Shown here: piece by piece, positions 1-7,542 of the stretch
How positions within the stretch are numbered: the first letter of the stretch is position 1
Layout of the letters: each line of letters starts with the position of its first letter
Assembly (NCBI GenBank): GCA_017431515.1
Contig: JAFRKV010000045.1
Span: 1-36,234, forward strand
Source: Lachnospiraceae bacterium
GTDB lineage: Bacteria > Bacillota > Clostridia > Lachnospirales > Lachnospiraceae
Length of the DNA stretch: 36,234 nucleotides
Reading direction: 5' to 3'
Position numbers and translations under genes: made by a program
The notes under the pieces: generated by a model
What the model saw: only the letters and a program-made list of their open reading frames with translations
Databases searched by the model: none
What the model was told of the DNA's origin: nothing

Positions 1-873
1 ATAGCGCGCCGCATAGGCGGCGGAGCGGTCCACCTTCGTGCAGTCCTTGCCGGAGAAGGCACCGCCGCCGTGCGCGGCGGAGCCGCCGTAGGTATCGACG
101 ATGATCTTTCTTCCCGTCAGACCCGCATCGCCCTGCGGTCCGCCGATGACGAAACGTCCGGTAGGATTGATGTAGAAGCGGGTCTTGTCATCGATCAGCT
201 CTTTCGGAAGCACCGGATCAAAGACATATTTCTTGATGTCCTCATGGATCTGCTCCTGGGTCACATCATCATCATGCTGGGTGGAAAGCACGACTGCTTC
301 CAGTCTCACCGGCTTGCCGTTCTCGTCATACTCCACGGAAACCTGGCTCTTGCCGTCGGGACGAAGATAGGAAAGCGTGCCGTCCTTACGAACCTTGGTG
401 AGCTGAAGAGCCAGCTTGTGCGCAAGGTCGATGGGGTAAGGCATGAATTCCGGGGTCTCATTGGTGGCATAACCAAACATCATACCCTGGTCGCCGGCAC
501 CGGTGTCCAGATCGTCCTTCAGGCTTCCCTCTTTTGCTTCCAGTGCCTTGTCCACACCCATTGCGATGTCTGCGGACTGCTGGTCAAGTGCGACCATGAC
601 TGCGCAGGTGTTGCCGTCAAAACCAGTCTTTGCATCGTTGTAACCGATCTCATTCACGGTCTCACGCACGATGGACGGGATGTCCAGTTTTGCCTTGGTG
701 GTAATCTCACCGGTAACCAGCACAAAACCCGTGCAGGTTGCGGTCTCACAAGCAACGCGGCTCATCGGATCCTGCGCCATGCAGGCATCCAGAATGGCGT
801 CGGATACCGCATCGCAGACCTTGTCCGGATGCCCTTCGGTAACAGACTCGGAAGTAAATAATCTTTTTTCCAT
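1..873 (-). CDS. metK: S-adenosylmethionine synthetase (MetK), 3' end cut by window edge
   Basis: Makes S-adenosylmethionine from methionine and ATP in the cytoplasm. The minus frame is open from an ATG at 873 to base 1 (291 codons; the family is about 390-400 residues, so about a quarter of the C-terminus lies outside). It begins [19 protein letters not shown], which carries the family ATP-binding His in GHPDK. Further on are [12 protein letters not shown] and, near the edge, GGGAFSGKD, both hallmark MetK motifs. An AGGAGGG ribosome site lies just before the ATG, which fixes the start. The gene stands alone behind a SAM riboswitch, so it is expected to be switched off when SAM is plentiful. 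Identification is very secure. Confidence 0.97.
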   Translation of the reverse strand, partial: MEKRLFTSESVTEGHPDKVCDAVSDAILDACMAQDPMSRVACETATCTGFVLVTGEITTKAKLDIPSIVRETVNEIGYNDAKTGFDGNTCAVMVALDQQSADIAMGVDKALEAKEGSLKDDLDTGAGDQGMMFGYATNETPEFMPYPIDLAHKLALQLTKVRKDGTLSYLRPDGKSQVSVEYDENGKPVRLEAVVLSTQHDDDVTQEQIHEDIKKYVFDPVLPKELIDDKTRFYINPTGRFVIGGPQGDAGLTGRKIIVDTYGGSAAHGGGAFSGKDCTKVDRSAAYAARY

Positions 874-894
874 GTTTCCCTCCTATATGATATG

Positions 895-921
895 GAAATA
901 AAAATGTCCGCATAAGCGGAC
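895..921 (-). terminator. Riboswitch expression-platform terminator before metK
   Basis: GTCCGC-TTAT-GCGGAC stem (906-921) followed on the minus strand by ATTTTTATT. It lies between the S-box aptamer and the metK ribosome site, so it is the conditional terminator rather than the end of a gene. Confidence 0.85.
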
Positions 922-1062
922 GGTGATCTAAGATAATCAAGTCCTCTTATTGTTCGATCAACTCGCTCAGGTTGGCACCTTCCCGTTGGAACTTGATTTG
1001 TTCCCAAGGGGTTGCCGTGACTTCACAGACCCTATGTGTCTCCATCACTCTGAATAAGAGAA
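899..1062 (-). promoter_or_regulatory. SAM-I (S-box) riboswitch in the metK leader
   Basis: Read on the minus strand, the leader starts with CTCTTATTCAGAGTGATGGA (1060 downward). It continues through GTGAAGTCACGGCAACC, then AAGGTGCCAACCTGAGCGA, and closes with ATAAGAGG (about 950-943), which pairs with the opening CTCTTAT to form P1. These are the conserved S-box core blocks. An intrinsic terminator (906-921) follows as the expression platform, upstream of the metK ribosome site. S-boxes are known to terminate transcription when SAM is bound. Lying before metK, this is a direct feedback loop. Confidence 0.95.
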
Positions 1063-1100
1063 AGCCAATATGGAATTGTATCTCAGTTGCTACGGTTGAT

Positions 1101-1129
1101 ACGTTACACCACGCCTATGCAAAAGTCAA
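1101..1129 (-). promoter_or_regulatory. Likely metK promoter
   Basis: Minus-strand TTGACT (1129-1124), 17-base spacer, then TAACGT (1106-1101). The -35 is good and the -10 weak. Predicted start near 1094 lies about 35 bases before the S-box P1 helix. The -35 is one arm of a 10-bp inverted repeat whose other arm is the -35 of the divergent HD-GYP promoter. Confidence 0.55.
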
Positions 1130-1138
1130 TACTACAGA

Positions 1139-1167
1139 TTGACTTTTGTGTATGGGTTTTCTATAAT
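1139..1167 (+). promoter_or_regulatory. Sigma-A type promoter for the HD-GYP gene
   Basis: TTGACT (1139-1144), 17-base spacer, TATAAT (1162-1167). Near-perfect vegetative promoter; predicted start about 1174, leaving a leader of about 35 bases before the gene. Confidence 0.85.
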
Positions 1168-1208
1168 TTTCTATAGTTGAGTGCAGTAAAAACCTTGTGA
1201 GGTATCCC

Positions 1209-2471
1209 GTGGACCCGAAGCCCTTTTCCTGCAAAACTGAAGACTTGAAACCCGGCATGGTCACTACGGACATCGTAAAATCGCCGACAGGGCAGGAAAT
1301 CCTCCTTCCCGGCACCCGCATTTCCAAGTTTCTGATTTCCAGACTTCAATATTATAAAGTAGAATCCTGCATGGTCATCATCCCGGAAGAGCAGTCGAAG
1401 CATTCCGAGACCATCGTTACCGAAGCGCCGGCTCCGGCAGAAGAAAAGCAGGAAAAGCCGAGGAAACCGGAGGAATCGGAAAAGACAAAACTGACGGTTG
1501 CTCCTATGCCGGAAAAGGCAGTCTTTAAGAATACCGAGATCAAGCACGAGACCAAGATCATCCGCGCGACGGATCATGTGGTTGCACCGACCAATACAAA
1601 CTATTCCCAAAAGGTGACCCATTCCTCGACCTTCCACAACTTTGAGACGAAGTTTGCGCTGGTACTTGCGGATATGAATACAAGCTTCCCCAAGATCGAC
1701 AAAGAGGGGGCTCCCATTGATGTACAAAAAGCAAGCACGGAGGTAAAGGAGCTGTTTCAGCTTTGCCCCACTTCCATCCAGCTTTTTGATATGGTGCATA
1801 ACATGCGCCAGAATGATGACCAGATTTATGCGCATTCCCTGAATGTGGCATTGATCGCAAGACAGATCGCAATCTGGTTAAAATTTTCACCGGAAGATAT
1901 TGATGTCGCGACGCTTGCCGGAGTCTACCATGACATCGGAAAACTCCGGGTACCGGCAGAGGTTCTGACCAAAAAAGAAAAGCTTACGGACGAAGAATTC
2001 CAGATGGTTCGGAATCATCCGCAGCACAGCTATAATATCCTGAAAAAGCAGAACATCGATAAACGGATCAAGAAGGCCGCGCTCCAGCATCATGAGCGTT
2101 TTGACGGCAACGGTTACCCCATGGGACTTGTGGAGGATGAGATCGAAGATTTCTCCTGTCTGATAGCGCTTGCGGATGTCTATGAGGCGATGACGGCGAA
2201 ACGATCCTACCGCGCACCGTTGTCCCCGTTCCAGGTCATCGGAGAGTTTGAAAAAACCGGCCTTGGTGTCTATAAGACAGAGTTCCTTTTGACCTTCTTA
2301 AAGCAGATCGCCAAGACCTATCAAAACAACCGCGTCCTTTTAAACAACGGCAGCAGCGCCAATATTATCCTGCTGAATGACAACAAACTCAGCAAACCCG
2401 TGGTACAGTTGAATGACGGAAGCTGCATCGATCTTTCCAGAAGCGACCTCTATATTCAGGCATTGATCTGA
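1209..2471 (+). CDS. HD-GYP domain protein, probable cyclic di-GMP phosphodiesterase
   Basis: Cytoplasmic protein of about 420 residues with no membrane segment. Residues about 1-60 form a small N-terminal domain (FSCKTEDLKPGMVTTDI), followed by a Glu/Pro/Lys-rich linker to about residue 115. The HD-GYP domain follows: HSLNVALIARQIA, the metal-binding YHDIGK, HPQHSYNIL, then HHERFDGNGYP, the GYP signature. HD-GYP proteins hydrolyse cyclic di-GMP; that activity here is inferred from the intact metal and GYP motifs. The reading frame can start at GTG 1197, which has no ribosome site, or GTG 1209, which has GAGG six bases ahead; 1209 is preferred. It has its own strong promoter and precedes a two-component pair. 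No receiver or PAS domain is visible. Confidence 0.88.
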   Translation: MDPKPFSCKTEDLKPGMVTTDIVKSPTGQEILLPGTRISKFLISRLQYYKVESCMVIIPEEQSKHSETIVTEAPAPAEEKQEKPRKPEESEKTKLTVAPMPEKAVFKNTEIKHETKIIRATDHVVAPTNTNYSQKVTHSSTFHNFETKFALVLADMNTSFPKIDKEGAPIDVQKASTEVKELFQLCPTSIQLFDMVHNMRQNDDQIYAHSLNVALIARQIAIWLKFSPEDIDVATLAGVYHDIGKLRVPAEVLTKKEKLTDEEFQMVRNHPQHSYNILKKQNIDKRIKKAALQHHERFDGNGYPMGLVEDEIEDFSCLIALADVYEAMTAKRSYRAPLSPFQVIGEFEKTGLGVYKTEFLLTFLKQIAKTYQNNRVLLNNGSSANIILLNDNKLSKPVVQLNDGSCIDLSRSDLYIQALI

Positions 2472-2482
2472 ACAGGAAATGG

Positions 2483-2511
2483 TTCAAACGAAGCACTTCG
2501 TGTGATACAAT
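2483..2511 (+). promoter_or_regulatory. Extended -10 promoter for the two-component pair
   Basis: TTCAAA (2483-2488), 17-base spacer, TACAAT (2506-2511) preceded by TGA, giving an extended -10 (TGATACAAT). It lies 23 bases before the kinase start, so the kinase/regulator pair can be expressed apart from the HD-GYP gene. Confidence 0.55.
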
Positions 2512-2533
2512 CATCATACGGAGTGTTTTTTCT

Positions 2534-3688
2534 ATGAAATTGAAAAGTAAACTGGCAATTTCTTTTATCATGATTATTCTCATCCCTGTGATGAGCATCG
2601 GCATGATTCTCCTGTTGATCAATACGACTGATCTTGAGGCAACGGAAAGGATCACTGCATTGACGGCGGAGATGCGTTCTTTTCCCGGCTGGAAAGAAAT
2701 GCTGGCGGACTTTGCGGTCTGTATCGTCGTCATCCTGCTTCTGACTGCTGTCATGCTGAGTGTCTGGCTATACCGGAGCATGATCAGCCCGATCCGGAAA
2801 CTGCAGGAAGCTGCCAAAAGCATCAAAGACGGAAATCTGGACTTTGTGCTGGAAGCGGAATCGGAAGATGAGATCGGAGAACTGTCCAGAGATTTTGAAG
2901 AGATGCGCAAGCGTCTCAAGGAGTCTTCCGAAGAAAAACTGAATGCCGAGACAGAGAACCGGGAGCTTGTACGAAACATTTCCCATGACCTGAAAACCCC
3001 GATCACTTCCATCAAAGGGTATGCGGAGGGAATTTTGGACGGTGTTGCGGATACACCGGAGAAACAGGAGAAGTATGTGCGCACGATCCTCAGCAAGGCT
3101 ACGGAGATGACCACGCTCCTGAACGAGCTTACAATCTATTCCCAGATCGATACGAACCGGATTCCTTATCATTTTGCCCGTCTGAATACCGTGGATTATT
3201 TCAATGACTGCGCGGAAGAGGTGGGGATGGATCTGGAGAACAAGAATATCCGCTTCCATTTTTTCTGCAATGTTGAGCCGGACGTGGATCTCATCGCCGA
3301 TCCGGAGCAGCTCACCCGGGTGATCCACAATATCATCAACAATTCCGTGAAATATATGGATAAAACGGAGCGTATGATCCATCTTCGCGTGCAGGATGTG
3401 GGTGACTTTGTGCAGGTGGAGATCGAAGATAACGGAAAAGGGATCGCCGTTCACGAGCTTCCTTACGTGTTTGACCGTTTTTACCGCACGGATGCATCCA
3501 GAAACTCCGCAACCGGCGGCAGTGGGATCGGTCTTTCCATTGCCAAGAAGATTATTGAGGATCACGGAGGCAAGATCTGGGCATCCAGCAAGGAAGGCTT
3601 CGGAACCACCATGTATTTTGTGATCCGTCGCTATATCGAGCCGGATCCGGTTGTGATCAAGGATGTGAAAACAAAGGAGTACAAATAA
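2534..3688 (+). CDS. Membrane sensor histidine kinase (HAMP-HisKA-HATPase)
   Basis: 384 residues. Two membrane helices (about 8-30 and 58-80) enclose only about 28 outside residues, so there is no room for a folded ligand-binding domain; it may sense within the membrane or through a partner. A HAMP domain follows (SPIRKLQEAAKSIKDGNL), then the HisKA dimer box with phospho-acceptor His151 in NISHDLKTPITS. The ATPase domain has N-box HNIINNSVKY, G1 DNGKGI and G2 GGSGIGLSIAKKI. All catalytic motifs are intact. An imperfect GGAGTG ribosome site precedes the ATG. It is separated by three bases from the response regulator gene, clearly its partner. The signal is unknown. Confidence 0.93.
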   Translation: MKLKSKLAISFIMIILIPVMSIGMILLLINTTDLEATERITALTAEMRSFPGWKEMLADFAVCIVVILLLTAVMLSVWLYRSMISPIRKLQEAAKSIKDGNLDFVLEAESEDEIGELSRDFEEMRKRLKESSEEKLNAETENRELVRNISHDLKTPITSIKGYAEGILDGVADTPEKQEKYVRTILSKATEMTTLLNELTIYSQIDTNRIPYHFARLNTVDYFNDCAEEVGMDLENKNIRFHFFCNVEPDVDLIADPEQLTRVIHNIINNSVKYMDKTERMIHLRVQDVGDFVQVEIEDNGKGIAVHELPYVFDRFYRTDASRNSATGGSGIGLSIAKKIIEDHGGKIWASSKEGFGTTMYFVIRRYIEPDPVVIKDVKTKEYK

Positions 3689-3691
3689 CCG

Positions 3692-4384
3692 ATGCAAAAA
3701 ATATTGATTCTGGAAGATGAACCGTCTATTGCGGAGCTGGAAAAAGACTATCTGGAACTCTCGGAATTTAAGGTGGAAATTGAAACAGACGGCGAAAAAG
3801 GGTTACATCGCGCGCTGACGGAGGAATTTGACCTGTTCCTCCTGGATCTGATGCTGCCTGGGATCGACGGATTCGAGATCTGCAAACGGATCCGCGAAGT
3901 CAAGAATACGCCGATCCTTATCGTTTCCGCAAAGAAGGACGATATCGATAAGATCCACGGATTAGGACTCGGCGCGGATGACTACATTACAAAGCCTTTT
4001 TCACCGAGCGAACTGGTGGCCCGCGTCAAGGCGCACCTTGCCAGATATGAATCCCTGACGAATGCGGTCAAAACCGACCCGAGAGACATCGTGGAGATCC
4101 GGGGACTAAAAATCGACCGCCGCGCGCGGCGTGTCTTTTTGAACGGGGTAGAAAAAAACCTGACCACCAAAGAGTTTGATGTCCTTTTGTTTATGGCCGA
4201 GCATCCGAACAGGGTTTATACAAAAGAGGAGCTGTTTCAGGAAATCTGGGCAATGGATGCGATCGGCGACAGCGCCACTGTCACCGTGCATATCAAGAAA
4301 ATCCGGGAAAAGATCGAGCTGGACAAATCCAATCCGCAGTTTATTGAGACCCTCTGGGGGGTCGGATACCGGTTTAAAGTGTAG
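3692..4384 (+). CDS. OmpR/PhoB-family response regulator
   Basis: 230 residues. An N-terminal receiver domain has acidic pocket E8/D9, phospho-acceptor Asp52 in LLLDLMLPGIDG and the conserved Lys in DYITKPF. A C-terminal winged-helix DNA-binding domain follows (TTKEFDVLLFMAEHPNRVYTKEEL to WGVGYRFKV). It starts three bases after the kinase stop, so the two are cotranscribed and should form one phosphorelay. A strong terminator follows. The targets cannot be read from the window; the neighbouring HD-GYP gene and murA are only positional candidates. Confidence 0.95.
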   Translation: MQKILILEDEPSIAELEKDYLELSEFKVEIETDGEKGLHRALTEEFDLFLLDLMLPGIDGFEICKRIREVKNTPILIVSAKKDDIDKIHGLGLGADDYITKPFSPSELVARVKAHLARYESLTNAVKTDPRDIVEIRGLKIDRRARRVFLNGVEKNLTTKEFDVLLFMAEHPNRVYTKEELFQEIWAMDAIGDSATVTVHIKKIREKIELDKSNPQFIETLWGVGYRFKV

Positions 4385-4395
4385 AACAAAGCAAC

Positions 4396-4425
4396 AAAAA
4401 TACTCCCTCATTCGAGGGAGTTTTT
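4396..4425. terminator. Bidirectional terminator between response regulator and murA
   Basis: ACTCCCTC-ATTC-GAGGGAGT stem (4402-4421) with T tract 4421-4425 on the plus strand and an A tract before it that serves the minus strand. It serves two convergent genes ending at 4384 and 4436. Confidence 0.9.
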
Positions 4426-4435
4426 GATCTCTTCT

Positions 4436-5728
4436 TTACGAAACCTTCAACCGGAACTTCTGAATCTGTTTCTCCGTGGAGACTTTTTCGATCACTGCGC
4501 CGAGTCCGCGGAGCTTCTCATCAAACCGCTCGTAACCGCGCTCGATATAATGCACATCATCCACGACGGTAATCCCTTCCGCTGCAAGTCCCGCAATCAC
4601 AAGCGCTGCGCCGGCGCGCAAATCCGGTGCGCTTACTACGGCGCCTGTATATCCGCCGACACCGCTGATAATCGCGATATTGGATTCCACTTTGATCTCC
4701 GCGCCCATGCGGTTCAATTCATCCACATATTTGAACCGGTTCTCGAAAATGCTTTCCGTCACCGTACTGGTCCCGTCAGCCATCCCGAGGAGCACCGTCA
4801 TCTGTGGCTGCATATCCGTAGGAAACCCGGGATAAGGAAGCGTCGTGATCTGGGTATGCTTCAGCTTCCCGCTTGCTACGACCCGTACCGCATCATCATA
4901 TTCATGAATCGTGCATCCCACATCATGAAGCTTGGCGCTGGTCGCCTCCAAATGCTTCGGGATCACGTTTTTCACAGTCACTTCACCGTTTGTCGCGGCA
5001 GCCGCGAACATAAACGTCCCGGCCTCGATCTGATCCGGGATCACGGTATATTCTGATGCATGGAGCTTTTCCACACCGACGATCCTGATAACGTCTGTTC
5101 CGGCACCGCGGATATTGGCGCCCATGCTGCCGAGGAAGTTGGCCACGTCTACGACATGGGGCTCCTTCGCGGCATTCTCGATGATTGTCTTGCCGCTTGC
5201 CATCACGGCGGCCATCATGATATTGATCGTGGCGCCGACAGATACCTTATCCAGATAAATATGGGTGCCGGTGAGCTTCTCCGCATTTGCCTTGATCAGA
5301 CCGTGCTCGATCACAACATCCGCGCCCAGCGCGCGGAAACCTTTGATATGAAGATCAATGGGACGCGCACCGATCGCGCAGCCTCCGGGAAGCGCAACCT
5401 CTGCTTTTTTATATTTCCCGAGCAGCGCGCCCAGTAAATAGTAGGATGCACGGATTTTCTTGATATATTCATGATCAACCCGGTAATCCGTGATGGATGC
5501 GCCGTTGATCCTGACGCTATGATCATCCAGTCTGTCTGCCCCTGCGCCGATCTCCCTGATCGCTTCCAGAAGCACATTGACATCCTGCACATTCGGAATG
5601 TTCTCGATGAGAACGCTTTCATCCGCCATGGTCGCCGCGGCAAGAATCGCCAGCGCCGCATTTTTTGCACCGCCGATCTCCACTTCGCCCCTTAACGGTT
5701 GTTTTCCTTTAATCACATACTGTTCCAT
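4436..5728 (-). CDS. murA: UDP-N-acetylglucosamine 1-carboxyvinyltransferase (MurA)
   Basis: 430 residues, full length. Catalyses the first committed step of peptidoglycan synthesis, transferring enolpyruvate from PEP to UDP-GlcNAc in the cytoplasm. The N-terminus has GGAKNAALAILAA. The active-site Cys is Cys117 in PGGCAIGARPIDLH, the residue targeted by fosfomycin, so this is not a naturally Cys-to-Asp resistant form. An AAGGGA ribosome site precedes the ATG, with a consensus promoter 70 bases upstream. Firmicutes often carry two MurA paralogues; which one this is cannot be decided here. It lies downstream of the M23 peptidase gene but has its own promoter. Confidence 0.97.
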   Translation of the reverse strand: MEQYVIKGKQPLRGEVEIGGAKNAALAILAAATMADESVLIENIPNVQDVNVLLEAIREIGAGADRLDDHSVRINGASITDYRVDHEYIKKIRASYYLLGALLGKYKKAEVALPGGCAIGARPIDLHIKGFRALGADVVIEHGLIKANAEKLTGTHIYLDKVSVGATINIMMAAVMASGKTIIENAAKEPHVVDVANFLGSMGANIRGAGTDVIRIVGVEKLHASEYTVIPDQIEAGTFMFAAAATNGEVTVKNVIPKHLEATSAKLHDVGCTIHEYDDAVRVVASGKLKHTQITTLPYPGFPTDMQPQMTVLLGMADGTSTVTESIFENRFKYVDELNRMGAEIKVESNIAIISGVGGYTGAVVSAPDLRAGAALVIAGLAAEGITVVDDVHYIERGYERFDEKLRGLGAVIEKVSTEKQIQKFRLKVS

Positions 5729-5795
5729 GATTCCCTTACGGTCAGATCCCTGCTGCCGTGTCCTCCGTGATATTCGCTCTTTTCAAAGTTATCAC

Positions 5796-5825
5796 ATTAT
5801 AATCGCGTCTTCTGACCTTTGTCAA
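5796..5825 (-). promoter_or_regulatory. murA promoter, consensus sigma-A
   Basis: Minus-strand TTGACA (5825-5820), 18-base spacer, TATAAT (5801-5796): both hexamers match the consensus exactly. Leader of about 60 bases to the murA ATG. Confidence 0.88.
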
Positions 5826-5851
5826 GTGATCTTTTCCCTATCATATCATTC

Positions 5852-7495
5852 TTACTTGATATAGTCCAACGGATTCACCTGTGTGCCGTTGATATAGATT
5901 TCGAAATGCACATGCGGTCCCGTGGAACGACCCGTGCTGCCGGAAAGGCCGATGGTTTCGCCCTGTTTCACGCTCTGTCCGTCATGCACCAGGATCTTGG
6001 AAAGGTGGCCGACACGGGTTTTTCTTCCGTCCGGATGGCTTAGGAGGATCGTATTTCCGTAACCGTTGCCCCATCCGGCGTATTCCACCACGCCATCACT
6101 GGAAGCAAACACCACGGTTCCGGTCGGGCAGGCCCAATCCACGCCCTTATGCATTCTTCCCCAGCGCCTTCCGAAGCCGGAGGAAAAACGTCCGCCATGA
6201 ATGGGTTTGATGTAGGTCGGCGGAACGATGGTTCCCCGCTCGATGACCTCCGGCACCGACTCCTTCAGGACGGTGGTATGCGCGATGGAGCGGTTGCTTT
6301 CCACGCCGTTTTCATAGGTAATAAAGGCGTTGACCTCCCGATGCCCTGTGGTGCCCTCCGAAATCAGTTCTTCCTTCGTGTTGTACCAGTCATTATTCGG
6401 GATAATGATGGGATTCGCCGTGAAATCCTCTTCATAAAGGATCCCCTCTGTCGTCCGCAGCTTCAGCTCCGGCTCCGGAACGGCCACGATCAGCTCCTGA
6501 TCGATATGGATGGTCTGGTTCTGATCCGTAAACTCGTTCAGCTTCAGCAGATAATCCAGAGAAAGCCCGTAACGCTCCGCAATCCCGGACATGGTATCTC
6601 CACCCTTTACCGTATAGAGCTTGTTGGTCTCCTCTTCCTTGGTCACTTCCGCGACGGCCGTATCCAGATCAGCCAGCTGATCCGCCGGCACAAAATCAGA
6701 GTACAGATAGACCGGAACCAGAAAATCCGCGTCCACAAGCCCTGTCTCATATCTGTTTTTGGTCGGATGCGCGATGGCATCCGTCAGCAATGCAAAGATC
6801 TGCCCCGACGCGCCGCTGCTGACATAATCCGCGGTTTCCGGCCTGGTCAGGGGATTTAGGAAAACCGGAATTACGCCGGAGCGGGCCGCCGTCACAAAGG
6901 ATGTTCCCTCCGTTTCGGTTTCTTTCGGCTCCTCCGTTTCCGCCGTTTCCTCGGTCTCCTCCGTTTCTTTGGTCGACATCAGAACCGCCGACAGGCAGTT
7001 GCTTTCATGATCCGCATTTGGCAGGATCTCCGTCCGGAACAGTCCTTCCGGATCCGCCTCCTTTTTTGCGCGGTTCAAAAACTCCACCGCCTCTTCCTGT
7101 GTCCGGAAAGACGCCCGATAATTGCCGACACTGACTGTGTAGGAAAGCGGTTCTCCTTCCAGTGCACAGTCACTCCCCAGTTTTTCCACGAGCCGCTCCC
7201 GCAACTCTCCGCCGGAGAGAAGGGGCGTCAAAAAGGCATGCCCCTCTTTGCTTTCCAATACCGGCTCCCACAACAGGTATTCCCCCTCATGCTGCCTGCA
7301 AACCTCTTTTTTTGCCTCCAGAAATACGTGGGAGGGGTCCAGAGGATCCGCTGTCGCGCCGACATATTGCCCGTTTACATACAGTTCCTGATAAGACTGG
7401 CCGATGCATCGATGCTGGGAAAGCGCGCCGATGATCAGAATGCCCGTTATGATGATGAGAAAAGCCGCCGAGATGGCGGCTCTTTTATTTCTCAT
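5852..7495 (-). CDS. Membrane-anchored LysM-G5-M23 peptidase (cell-wall hydrolase)
   Basis: About 547 residues from the ATG at 7495, which is preceded by GGAGG; an earlier in-frame start at 7546 lacks a site and would overlap mfd. A signal anchor (RAAISAAFLIIITGILIIGAL) is followed by a long extracellular stalk containing a Glu/Thr repeat tract. A LysM peptidoglycan-binding domain (YTVKGGDTMSGIAERYGLS), a G5 domain (region of TTGHREVNAFITYENGVESN) and a C-terminal M23 metallopeptidase domain follow. Zinc ligands are visible in MHKGVDWA and GPHVHFEIY, so it should be catalytically active on peptide cross-bridges. It is the last gene of the dnaD-prs-pth-mfd run, 47 bases after mfd. The likely role is wall remodelling; the precise bond cut is unknown. 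Confidence 0.92.
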   Translation of the reverse strand: MRNKRAAISAAFLIIITGILIIGALSQHRCIGQSYQELYVNGQYVGATADPLDPSHVFLEAKKEVCRQHEGEYLLWEPVLESKEGHAFLTPLLSGGELRERLVEKLGSDCALEGEPLSYTVSVGNYRASFRTQEEAVEFLNRAKKEADPEGLFRTEILPNADHESNCLSAVLMSTKETEETEETAETEEPKETETEGTSFVTAARSGVIPVFLNPLTRPETADYVSSGASGQIFALLTDAIAHPTKNRYETGLVDADFLVPVYLYSDFVPADQLADLDTAVAEVTKEEETNKLYTVKGGDTMSGIAERYGLSLDYLLKLNEFTDQNQTIHIDQELIVAVPEPELKLRTTEGILYEEDFTANPIIIPNNDWYNTKEELISEGTTGHREVNAFITYENGVESNRSIAHTTVLKESVPEVIERGTIVPPTYIKPIHGGRFSSGFGRRWGRMHKGVDWACPTGTVVFASSDGVVEYAGWGNGYGNTILLSHPDGRKTRVGHLSKILVHDGQSVKQGETIGLSGSTGRSTGPHVHFEIYINGTQVNPLDYIK

Positions 7496-7542
7496 AGAAA
7501 CGATTCCTCCGTCCAATGACACTTCTGTGGTATTATACCTTA

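Noticed and set aside
70-861. Long open frame on the plus strand
   Set aside because: Antisense shadow of metK, whose motifs are unmistakable on the minus strand.
1161-1835. 224-residue minus-strand frame opposite the HD-GYP gene
   Set aside because: Composition is typical of an antisense frame; no ribosome site or domain, and the plus strand encodes a clear HD-GYP protein.
7463-7481. AGCCGCC-ATCTC-GGCGGCT hairpin near the start of the M23 peptidase gene
   Set aside because: Lies inside codons of the signal anchor and is followed by only TTTCTC, too weak a T tract for a terminator.
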